Below are positions 21,105 through 27,689 of a stretch of 36,840 nt of DNA, piece by piece. Location: assembly GCA_937911505.1 (NCBI GenBank), contig CALEMF010000054.1:1-36840 (forward strand), written 5' to 3'. The position numbers were made by a program, and so were the translations under genes. The stretch is from an uncultured Cytophagales bacterium (GTDB lineage: Bacteria; Bacteroidota; Bacteroidia; Cytophagales; Thermonemataceae). Positions within the stretch are counted from its first letter, which is position 1; each line of letters starts with the position of its first letter. Below the pieces are notes generated by a model that saw only the letters and a program-made list of their open reading frames with translations, made no database searches and had not been told where the DNA came from.

Positions 21105-21467
21105 CTACTCGGTATCTTCTTCTTTAGTGAGGCGTTCTATGATCTTCAAGAGCCGATCTTTGTCTTCTCTCAGTGACATAATTTCTTCTTTTAATAGCGC
21201 CACTAACTCACTAGATTCCTGATTTTGATTGACGTATCCATACCCAATATGGTTATGCATGACATTGATCGCCTTTTCTTCTCCTAGCAGATCACCTAAA
21301 TTGATGTGAAAGAGTGCAGCTATTTTCTCTAATCGTTCTAAAGTGAAGCTCTTTGTTTGGTTGTTCTCAATTTTACTGTAAGCATTTTGTGAAATACCCA
21401 ACTCTTCTGCCACATAGGCTTGGCTATATTTGAGCATTTCTCTGTACTTTTTTATATTATCGCCCAC
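21105..21467 (-). CDS. XRE-family regulator, copy 1
   Basis: This 120-residue protein has an HTH_3 domain (about residues 4-60, 'YREMLKYSQAYVAEELGIS' then 'NAYSKIENNQTKSF') and a C-terminal coiled coil (about 85-115, 'LVALLKEEIMSLREDKDRLL') for dimerisation. ATG 21467 is preferred over 21488 because it gives exactly the same length and start ('M-V/I-GDNIKKYREM') as copy 2. The HTH segment is almost identical to that of the gene at 21772-22134, so the two proteins probably recognise the same or very similar operators and could form heterodimers through their coiled coils. The minus-strand promoter region faces the RNA candidate at 21553-21773. Confidence 0.88.
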   Translation of the reverse strand: MGDNIKKYREMLKYSQAYVAEELGISQNAYSKIENNQTKSFTLERLEKIAALFHINLGDLLGEEKAINVMHNHIGYGYVNQNQESSELVALLKEEIMSLREDKDRLLKIIERLTKEEDTE

Positions 21468-21539
21468 CATTGCATTCTTTTTAAACATTCTGGGAATAAC
21501 TATCTCTCAAAAGCGTTAGTAACTTACAAAAACATTTGC

Positions 21540-21547
21540 TACTTTTA
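21540..21547 (+). promoter_or_regulatory. Candidate -7 box of the RNA gene between the XRE copies
   Basis: TACTTTTA fits TAnnTTTG except at the final base. A TTAG lies about 20 nt upstream, where the -33 TTG is expected. A start about 7 nt downstream would make an RNA of about 220 nt ending at the terminator at 21739-21773. Confidence 0.4.
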
Positions 21548-21552
21548 CAAAG

Positions 21553-21773
21553 AAGATATTTAATATTGTTAAATGCAACTCTCGGTTGCGCCACTTGTCG
21601 TCTTATAAAGTTTTAAAGAAAAAGTTCAGTTTAGAAATACAGGTAGTTATTTTTGAATTGAACAGAAGATCGAAAAAGGGGGAAAACTAATACCAATCCA
21701 CCGAAAGGGATTAAAATAGTCGCTTTCTATTTGTCCCGCACCCTTCGTTAGCTCCAACGAAGGGTGTTTTTTT
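21553..21773 (+). ncRNA. Putative structured small RNA between two XRE genes
   Basis: No protein frame explains this 250-nt plus-strand interval, but it carries strong RNA structure. A hairpin GCAAC/GTTGC lies at 21575-21589. A 16-bp stem pairs 21624-21639 with 21648-21663 without mismatch (three G-U pairs), loop CAGGTAGT. AGTTTT (21609-21614) can pair with AAAACT (21683-21688) and would enclose that stem with purine-rich internal loops. AATCC/GGATT forms a further hairpin at 21695-21712. The interval ends in a textbook intrinsic terminator. The shape, a long apical hairpin above an enlarged purine-rich bulge and about 220 nt in length, recalls 6S-type RNAs, but I cannot confirm any family. 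It might instead be a trans-acting regulator tied to the flanking XRE genes. The exact 5' end is inferred from the candidate -7 box. Confidence 0.6.
21739..21773 (+). terminator. Strong intrinsic terminator, plus strand
   Basis: CACCCTTCGTT (21739-21749) pairs perfectly with AACGAAGGGTG (21756-21766) around AGCTCC, followed by seven Ts (21767-21773). The T-run exists only on the plus strand, so it ends a plus-strand transcript although the flanking genes are on the minus strand. The T-run touches the stop codon of XRE copy 2. Confidence 0.92.
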
Positions 21774-22134
21774 ATTTACTATTGGCCAGTTTATCGATAA
21801 TTTTTAACAACTGCGCTTTCTCTTCTCTTAAAATCTTTACTTCCTCTTTCAACAAGGCCACTACACCACTAGCATCATAATGGTGATTCACATAGCCGAA
21901 GCCTCCCGATTGATCTACGTTATTTACAGCAATTGATTTTTCTATACCTATCAAATCGGCTAAGCTTATCTGAAATAACGCTGCCACTTTCTCCAGACGA
22001 TCTACTGTAAAGCTTTTAGTCTGATTATTTTCTATCTTACTGTAAGCGTTCTGCGAAATACCCAACTCTTCAGCCACATAGGCTTGGCTGTATTTGAGCA
22101 TTTCTCTGTATTTTTTTATGTTATCTCCTATCAT
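21772..22134 (-). CDS. XRE-family regulator, copy 2
   Basis: The 120-residue paralogue of the gene at 21105-21467 has an N-terminal HTH_3 domain, in which a block of about 39 residues from 'NIKKYREML' to 'NNQTKSFT' is identical to copy 1, and a C-terminal coiled coil ('GVVALLKEEVKILREEKAQL'). The middle ('VNNVDQSGGFGYVNHH') has diverged. ATG 22134 is chosen although the frame stays open to 22326: the extension would run through the 3' end of the aldehyde dehydrogenase gene in another frame and lacks HTH homology. The gene starts 46 nt after the aldehyde dehydrogenase stop on the same strand, so it may be read from that transcript. Confidence 0.88.
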   Translation of the reverse strand: MIGDNIKKYREMLKYSQAYVAEELGISQNAYSKIENNQTKSFTVDRLEKVAALFQISLADLIGIEKSIAVNNVDQSGGFGYVNHHYDASGVVALLKEEVKILREEKAQLLKIIDKLANSK

Positions 22135-22180
22135 AAATACCCATTTAAAATGAACAAGTAAAGTACAATAAACGCCCTCA

Positions 22181-23746
22181 CTAGAAATCGAACGTGATTC
22201 CTTGTGCCAGTGGCATTTCTGTACCATAATTGATTGTATTTGTCTGCCGACGCATATATACTTTCCAAGCATCAGAGCCTGATTCTCTCCCTCCACCCGT
22301 TTCTTTCTCGCCCCCAAAGGCACCACCTATTTCAGCGCCAGAGGTACCAATATTTACATTGGCAATACCACAATCTGACCCTTTATGTGATAAGAAGTAC
22401 TCTGCTTCAGAAAGATTTGTTGTAAAAATAGCAGAAGATAGTCCTTGTTTTACATCATTCTGCAATGCTACGGCATTGGCCACCTCACCTGTATACTTGA
22501 TAAGATAGAGAATAGGCGCAAAAGTCTCTTGTTGGACTGTTTCGTAGTGATTTTCTGCTTCTATGATAGTCGGTAATACATAATTACCTTTCGCGAAGAA
22601 GCCTTCTTGTAGCTGTTCGCCACCTGTGAGTAACTTCCCGCCTTCTGCTTGTACGTTTTGAATGGCGGCGAGATACTGCTCTACCGCTGCTTGATCAATA
22701 AGCGGCCCTACTAACTTACTAGCATCTAGCGGGCTACCGATAGGGAGTTTATTATACGTACGTATCAACCGTTTTTTAACCTCTTCGTACACTTCTTCGT
22801 GTACAATTAGGCGTCGTGTGGTAGTGCAGCGCTGCCCACACGTACCCACTGCCCCAAAGACAGTGGCACGCAATGCCATCTCTAGGTGTGCGTGGGGGGT
22901 AATGATAATCGCATTATTACCGCCTAGTTCTAACAAAGACTTACCAAGGCGTTTGGCAACGGTTTCTCCTACCCGCTTACCCATTCTAGTAGAGCCTGTT
23001 GCTGAAATAAGCGGAAGGCGTGTGTCTTGTGCCATCATTTCACCAATGGTATAATCCCCTATAATGGTAGAAAACACCCCTTCTGGTACTTGGTTTTTCT
23101 TGAGTACTTCTTGGATAATATTTTGGCAAGCAATGGCCGTCAAAGGCGTTTTTTCGGAAGGTTTCCAAATACAAACATCTCCACAGACGGCGGCAATCAT
23201 AGCATTCCAAGACCATACTGCTACTGGGAAGTTGAAGGCAGAGATAATCCCAACCACGCCCAGCGGATGATACTGCTCGTACATACGATGTGATGGGCGC
23301 TCTGAATGCATGGTTAGCCCATATAGCTGTCTTGATAAACCTACCGCAAAGTCGCAAATATCAATCATTTCTTGTACCTCCCCTAGCCCTTCTTGTAGGA
23401 TTTTACCCATTTCGTAGGCAACTAGTTTGCCCAATGCTGCTTTATGCAAACGGAGTTGCTCCCCAATCTGACGAATGATCTCTCCTCTTTTAGGCGCAGG
23501 CCAATCGCGCCAAGCCTCAAAGGCGATCAAGACTTTTTGTACTACTTGTTCGTAGTCTTGCGCTGTAGCCATTTGCACAGTAGCCAGATAAGTGCCATCT
23601 ATGGGTGAGTAAACACTTTTCTTCACACGTTCCTTACTGATGTTGCCCCACTGGAGGCCAGTAGCATAAGAAGCGTTTAAATCTTTGATCCCCAAAGTAT
23701 GTAAAGTTTGGGCAATGTCATTTTGGGATAAGGTGGTATAGTTCAT
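22181..23746 (-). CDS. Aldehyde dehydrogenase, ALDH7 (aminoadipate-semialdehyde dehydrogenase) type
   Basis: This 521-residue NAD(P)+-dependent enzyme has the ALDH fold with oxyanion Asn172 ('SAFNFP'), general base Glu273 ('LLELGGNNAI') and nucleophile Cys307 ('GQRCTTTRRL'). 'TTTRRLIVHEEVY' after the Cys, and the 'GNISKER' N-terminus, are typical of ALDH7 (antiquitin/AmaB), which oxidises alpha-aminoadipate semialdehyde in lysine breakdown. The substrate is inferred from this subfamily pattern. No other lysine-catabolic gene is adjacent, so it may act elsewhere or in general aldehyde detoxification. Length and motifs are complete. Confidence 0.93.
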   Translation of the reverse strand: MNYTTLSQNDIAQTLHTLGIKDLNASYATGLQWGNISKERVKKSVYSPIDGTYLATVQMATAQDYEQVVQKVLIAFEAWRDWPAPKRGEIIRQIGEQLRLHKAALGKLVAYEMGKILQEGLGEVQEMIDICDFAVGLSRQLYGLTMHSERPSHRMYEQYHPLGVVGIISAFNFPVAVWSWNAMIAAVCGDVCIWKPSEKTPLTAIACQNIIQEVLKKNQVPEGVFSTIIGDYTIGEMMAQDTRLPLISATGSTRMGKRVGETVAKRLGKSLLELGGNNAIIITPHAHLEMALRATVFGAVGTCGQRCTTTRRLIVHEEVYEEVKKRLIRTYNKLPIGSPLDASKLVGPLIDQAAVEQYLAAIQNVQAEGGKLLTGGEQLQEGFFAKGNYVLPTIIEAENHYETVQQETFAPILYLIKYTGEVANAVALQNDVKQGLSSAIFTTNLSEAEYFLSHKGSDCGIANVNIGTSGAEIGGAFGGEKETGGGRESGSDAWKVYMRRQTNTINYGTEMPLAQGITFDF

Positions 23747-23782
23747 AGGTAAGGTATATAATAAGTGTAATAAAAAACGCTA

Positions 23783-25339
23783 TCAATTAGGTTCTTCAGC
23801 TTTAAAGCTTCCCATCTCTTCAGGAATCCCTTTAAGATGCAAGGTCTGTGTAGGAAAGGCAAACTCCACCCCAGTCCTTTCTGCAATGCGCATTACTTCT
23901 AGCATCACCTCTTGTCTACTTTTTAGCTCTCTACCCCAATCGGGCGCTTTGAAAAAGATATAGAAGAGTATTTCTATGGCAGAAGCACCAAAGCTATTGA
24001 CATAAATATGGTAGTTTCCTTTCCAAGTATCTTCTCTAGTCTCTACCATTTCTTTCAGGGCAGTTACGAATTGCTCCAACTGATGCGGCGTAGTACTATA
24101 GGTAACACCTATTCTCGTACTATAGCGCCTATATCTTCTTGCGCCCATATTATCAATGGTCATATCGGCTAGTTTGCCATTAGGAATGTACACTACCGAA
24201 TTGTGAAAAGTGCGTACTCGTGTAGAGCGAAAGCCTACTTCTTCTACGGTACCATCTATCTGGTCGCAGGTGATCCAATCGCCTACTTGAAAGGGTTTAT
24301 CAATGAAGATGGTTACTGAGCCAAAAAGGTTTTTGATTGTATCTTGTGCGGCCAAAGCAAAAGCCAAACCTCCAATGGAAATTCCCGTTAATAATGCGGT
24401 AACATTAAACTGTAATACGCCTAATACGGCCACCACTCCTCCTATGATCACAAAGACTTTTAACGATCTTTCAAGTAAAGGCACTAGCTGGTCGTCTAAA
24501 TTCCCTTCTGTTTTTTCAGCAGCACGCATCATGTAAATCCCCAGAAAATCTACGAGCCGGTAGAGGATGAGCATAACATACACGCAGATAGAGATGCGTA
24601 GTCCTAATAAGATATATTTAGAGAAGATAGCGGGCAACTGTAGGATAGGTACCAACTGTAGCATTAGGTAGCTTACAATGAGTAAACTAGTGGGGCGCGC
24701 CGTTGGAAAAATAAGTTGTTGGGCCAAAGATTTTTTTCCCCAGCTAATAATGAAACGAGAGATGGTATTTCTTACAATGAAGAAAAGAAGCTTGTGTAGA
24801 ATAAACCCAATGATGAACAGCAGTAGCAGCCCAATGTATTGCCATAGTGCTAGCCCTAAAAACCGTTCACTGGTGGTATGCGGAAGCAGATCGAGTAAAT
24901 TATGTAGCCCGTAAGGGTATATACGTTTGTGTAGCTTTGGGATTTGCGCTACTGTGGTAGCAGAGTAAAGCCATTGATCACCTACCTTTTCTACGTATAT
25001 TTCTGGATACTCTTCAAAAAGTACATAGCGGTACTTCCTTGCTGTAGAATCATAAAAGTTTTCATCTTTAGGCACTACCCCCATATCTACGAAAAGCCCT
25101 TTGCCATCTAGAAACTGAATAAGCTGTATGGCTCTTCTTTCTTTTTCACTTTGACTTAGCCCTTTTGCGTTTAAGGATTTTGCGGCTAGCTTAGGCTGAT
25201 AATTATTGGGTTGTAAATACGTTAAATGAGTATCTATGGTATGATAAGGGGAAGAGAGCGTCACGTCTTTCTTTTGTGCCCATACATTACCACTAATGAT
25301 CAGTAGAAGTAGAAAAATAGGAATGCTTTTACCCTGCAT
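23783..25339 (-). CDS. MscS-family mechanosensitive channel with periplasmic N-terminal domain
   Basis: The 518-residue protein begins with a signal peptide (to about 'GNVWAQ', residue 22) and a periplasmic segment of about 140 residues. Several membrane helices follow (about 160-185, 210-235, 240-265, 290-325). The MscS pore helix and vestibule follow: 'GISIGGLAFALAAQDTIKNL', 'FGSVTIFIDKPFQVGDWI' and 'GTVEEVGFRSTRVRTF' are the classic signature. It would open on membrane tension to relieve hypo-osmotic stress. The extra N-terminal domain makes it larger than E. coli MscS (286 residues) and may sense the envelope. It is 36 nt from the aldehyde dehydrogenase start on the same strand, so the two could be co-transcribed. 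Confidence 0.93.
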   Translation of the reverse strand: MQGKSIPIFLLLLIISGNVWAQKKDVTLSSPYHTIDTHLTYLQPNNYQPKLAAKSLNAKGLSQSEKERRAIQLIQFLDGKGLFVDMGVVPKDENFYDSTARKYRYVLFEEYPEIYVEKVGDQWLYSATTVAQIPKLHKRIYPYGLHNLLDLLPHTTSERFLGLALWQYIGLLLLFIIGFILHKLLFFIVRNTISRFIISWGKKSLAQQLIFPTARPTSLLIVSYLMLQLVPILQLPAIFSKYILLGLRISICVYVMLILYRLVDFLGIYMMRAAEKTEGNLDDQLVPLLERSLKVFVIIGGVVAVLGVLQFNVTALLTGISIGGLAFALAAQDTIKNLFGSVTIFIDKPFQVGDWITCDQIDGTVEEVGFRSTRVRTFHNSVVYIPNGKLADMTIDNMGARRYRRYSTRIGVTYSTTPHQLEQFVTALKEMVETREDTWKGNYHIYVNSFGASAIEILFYIFFKAPDWGRELKSRQEVMLEVMRIAERTGVEFAFPTQTLHLKGIPEEMGSFKAEEPN

Positions 25340-25451
25340 GCTTGGTGCTTATAATTTTAATGGTAAGAATCGATTTGCTTGTAAAACTACAAAAAATAAA
25401 GATGAACCTAAGTTCACCTTTCATGAAAATTTATGTTACTGAGTGAGTTCC

Positions 25452-26930
25452 TTACCAGCCAATTGGATAATAGGCTTTGTCGCCATTGGTATAGATACCC
25501 TCTAGGTAAATACCTATGTTTTCTTTCTCGGCACGCTTACTAGCTTTTATAATATCCTCTACTTCCTTTACCAGTATTCTCTTCCCATTAATACTGAGAT
25601 GTGTAATGATGAAGCCTTGTTTAATACCCGCTTGCAGCATTTTACCTGCTTTCAAGTTTTTTACTTTCAAGCCTTCTTTTAAGCGAAGTCTATTTTTTTC
25701 TTTTCCATTTACCTTTGTTAGCTCTGCCCCAAGTACACGTGTTTTACGAGGGCGTTTCTTTCTTACTACCTCTACATTGCCCGACTTATTTTTCAATACG
25801 ATACGGGCTACCCTTTCGTAAGCGCCACGCCGATATTTTACCTTAATAAGATCACCCGGTTTTTTAGAGGCAATAATCGCCTGTAATTCTGCAATACTAT
25901 TCACTACCTTATTTTCTATAGAAAGTACCACATCTCCTTCTTGTAAGCCTGCTTCTTCTGCCCCACTGCTTCTGTTCACACCTGCAATATAAACTCCATC
26001 AAAGCCTTCCAGACCCATTTCTTCTGCAAAGTGGGCGTCAATATCTACTATATGTACACCTAATAAAGCCCTTTGCAACTCTCCATAGTTGAGCAGGTCA
26101 TTCATTACCTTTTTAACCAGATTGACGGGTACAGCAAAAGAGTAGCCTTGATAACTAACAGTTACACTTGCAATGGCTGTATTGATACCGATCAACTCTC
26201 CATTAAGGTTAATAAGTGCGCCACCACTATTCCCCGGATTCACTACGGCATCAGTTTGTAAAAAAGACTCTACCTGTAGATGGTCGCTCGTGCGAATAAT
26301 ATTAATGCTACGTGCTTTGGCGCTGATAATACCAGCCGTTACTGTAGAGGTGAGATCGAAAGGGTTACCAATGGCCAATACCCATTCACCAATTTGTACG
26401 TTATCTGAGTTACCATATTTGGTAAAGGGAAGTGACTCTTCATCTATCTTAAGTAAGGCTAAGTCCAAGCTTGGTGCGGTACCGATGATTTTAGCTTGAT
26501 AGTTACGCTTGTCATTCAAGATGACTTCTATGTTTGTAGTGCCTGCTATCACATGATAGTTGGTGGCTACATACCCATCAGGTGAGATAATGACGCCTGA
26601 ACCAGATGAGCTCCTTGGCGCTTGTCCTTTTCCGTGAAACTGTCGGAACATATCTTCCATCGCTGAGGCCTCACCGTAGCCATTCTTAACCGTAGTTGTT
26701 TGAATGTGTACGACAGCGGGCGAAGCGAGATTGGCGGCTTGAATAAAGTTAAGCCCTTCTGGTACAACTATTTTCCCCTGCTCTACATTAGAAAAGTAAA
26801 CGTTTTGCTTTTCTTCAAAAGAAACATAGTCTTTTTTGGCAGGAATCCACCACGAGATGGCTATTGCCAAGCTTGCTCCTAGAAATGAAGCGACCACTAT
26901 TCCTATCCAAAATTGTTTTTTAGACACCAT
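25452..26930 (-). CDS. HtrA/DegP-type periplasmic serine protease with two PDZ domains
   Basis: The 492-residue protein has an N-terminal membrane anchor or signal (about 9-29), then a trypsin-like domain with triad His126 ('VATNYHVIAG'), Asp156 ('SLDLALLKID') and Ser235 ('VNPGNSGGALI'). PDZ1 spans about 285-375 ('GLQEGDVVLSIENKVV'). A divergent second PDZ spans about 395-480 ('MLQAGIKQGFIITHLSINGK'). Proteins of this type degrade or refold damaged envelope proteins in the periplasm. A basic stretch ('KKRPRKTRVLG') joins the PDZ domains. A 'GKGQAPRSSSGSGVIISPDG' loop marks the start of the protease core. It is transcribed alone, away from the tRNA-Asn gene. Confidence 0.93.
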   Translation of the reverse strand: MVSKKQFWIGIVVASFLGASLAIAISWWIPAKKDYVSFEEKQNVYFSNVEQGKIVVPEGLNFIQAANLASPAVVHIQTTTVKNGYGEASAMEDMFRQFHGKGQAPRSSSGSGVIISPDGYVATNYHVIAGTTNIEVILNDKRNYQAKIIGTAPSLDLALLKIDEESLPFTKYGNSDNVQIGEWVLAIGNPFDLTSTVTAGIISAKARSINIIRTSDHLQVESFLQTDAVVNPGNSGGALINLNGELIGINTAIASVTVSYQGYSFAVPVNLVKKVMNDLLNYGELQRALLGVHIVDIDAHFAEEMGLEGFDGVYIAGVNRSSGAEEAGLQEGDVVLSIENKVVNSIAELQAIIASKKPGDLIKVKYRRGAYERVARIVLKNKSGNVEVVRKKRPRKTRVLGAELTKVNGKEKNRLRLKEGLKVKNLKAGKMLQAGIKQGFIITHLSINGKRILVKEVEDIIKASKRAEKENIGIYLEGIYTNGDKAYYPIGW

Positions 26931-27151
26931 AATCTGTTCTTATTTTGACCTACGCAAGCTTCTGGTCTGGTGAGGTATTGATGAAGGATACTGCTCGATA
27001 AATAGAAGCTTAGTTTCTCAATATAACTATTTTTTAGGGTAAAAGATATAAATTCAGAGAAGTATTTTGGTACATTGGTAAGTAACTCAGCTTATTGGCA
27101 AAGTTAAGATTGTACTAAAATAAAATTGATTGATTTTTTCTTTCATAAAAT

Positions 27152-27182
27152 TTGCACAATGAGAAACTTAGTAGTAATATTG
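27152..27182 (+). promoter_or_regulatory. Promoter of tRNA-Asn
   Basis: TTG (27152-27154) is followed, after exactly 20 nt, by TAATATTG (27175-27182), close to the Bacteroidota TTG-N19-21-TAnnTTTG pattern. The tRNA begins 24 nt later. Confidence 0.55.
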
Positions 27183-27206
27183 CATTCCGTTTAGGAAAAG
27201 GAACAT

Positions 27207-27280
27207 TCCTCTTTAGCTCAGCTGGTTAGAGCACCTGACTGTTAATCAGGGGGTCCTTGGTTCGAGCCCAAGAAGAGGAG
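27207..27280 (+). tRNA. tRNA-Asn (GTT)
   Basis: A 74-nt cloverleaf is complete: acceptor TCCTCTT/AAGAGGA, D-arm with GCTC/GAGC, anticodon stem CTGAC/TGTTAA region with anticodon GTT at 27241-27243, and T-arm with GGTTCGAGCCC. CCA is not encoded (the genome reads CAA), as in many Bacteroidota. Its 3' half is the likely integration site of the element to its right. Confidence 0.95.
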
Positions 27281-27432
27281 CAACAAAGCCGACAACGTTT
27301 CAAGGCAAGACACAAAGTGATGCGATAGTAGGATTCTAAAAGAAATACCGCTAACACATCACTTTTTCTGCAATGTAGCTACTTCTCGAAAATGGCAACA
27401 TTACAGGTTGCATATAAGGCGACACAGGACGA

Positions 27433-27573
27433 TTAACCATCGTCGCTCCAGTCACCTCCACCAGTAAGGCTTTGCTGACTTTGCGCGTTGTTCTGTTGAG
27501 TTTGTAAAGGCTGTAAATTTTTCTCTTCAGGACTGCTAAAGGAAAGTAATAGCGATAAGATTAAGTGTATCAT
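27433..27573 (-). CDS. Short secreted-peptide-like protein (46 residues), divergent from the TPR-like gene
   Basis: The frame runs from ATG 27573 to TAA 27433. It encodes a hydrophobic N-terminus ('MIHLILSLLLSFSS') typical of a short signal sequence, then a Gln/Asn-rich middle ('NLQPLQTQQNNAQSQQS') and the C-terminus 'GGGDWSDDG'. A perfect Bacteroidota -7 box (TAAATTTG on the minus strand) lies about 22 nt upstream, so a very short leader is expected. The frame is too short for most gene finders. The layout of export signal, spacer and distinctive C-terminus is that of a peptide pheromone or microcin-like precursor. It is divergent from the 521-residue helical protein, with 116 nt between starts. 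I recognise no family; function is open. Confidence 0.55.
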   Translation of the reverse strand: MIHLILSLLLSFSSPEEKNLQPLQTQQNNAQSQQSLTGGGDWSDDG

Positions 27574-27595
27574 GTCATTGCTTATTAGTACGATA

Positions 27596-27603
27596 CAAAT
27601 TTA
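27596..27603 (-). promoter_or_regulatory. -7 promoter box of the short peptide gene
   Basis: On the minus strand the bases read TAAATTTG, an exact match to TAnnTTTG, ending 22 nt before the ATG at 27573. No TTG lies at the ideal -33 spacing; the nearest is 25 nt upstream. Confidence 0.5.
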
Positions 27604-27654
27604 GCTCTCGAAAATTGAAGAAAATAGCCAAGTTTTCAACAAGAATACTCAATC

Positions 27655-27662
27655 TATCTTTG
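27655..27662 (+). promoter_or_regulatory. -7 promoter box of the TPR-like gene
   Basis: TATCTTTG is an exact match to TAnnTTTG, 27 nt before the ATG at 27690. The -33 region is T-rich (GTTTTC) without a clean TTG. It is back to back with the box at 27596-27603, so both genes share one control region. Confidence 0.5.
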
Positions 27663-27689
27663 AATTACAAAGTGTAAAAAACGAACTAT

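Noticed and set aside
21553..21773. Naming the RNA candidate as 6S, SRP RNA or tmRNA
   Set aside because: No SRP GGAA tetraloop/asymmetric-loop signature and no tmRNA tRNA-like ends or tag frame are visible; 6S resemblance rests on overall shape only, so the call is left generic.
22135..22326. N-terminal extension of XRE copy 2
   Set aside because: It overlaps the 3' end of the aldehyde dehydrogenase gene in another frame, adds no HTH homology, and removing it makes both XRE copies exactly 120 residues.
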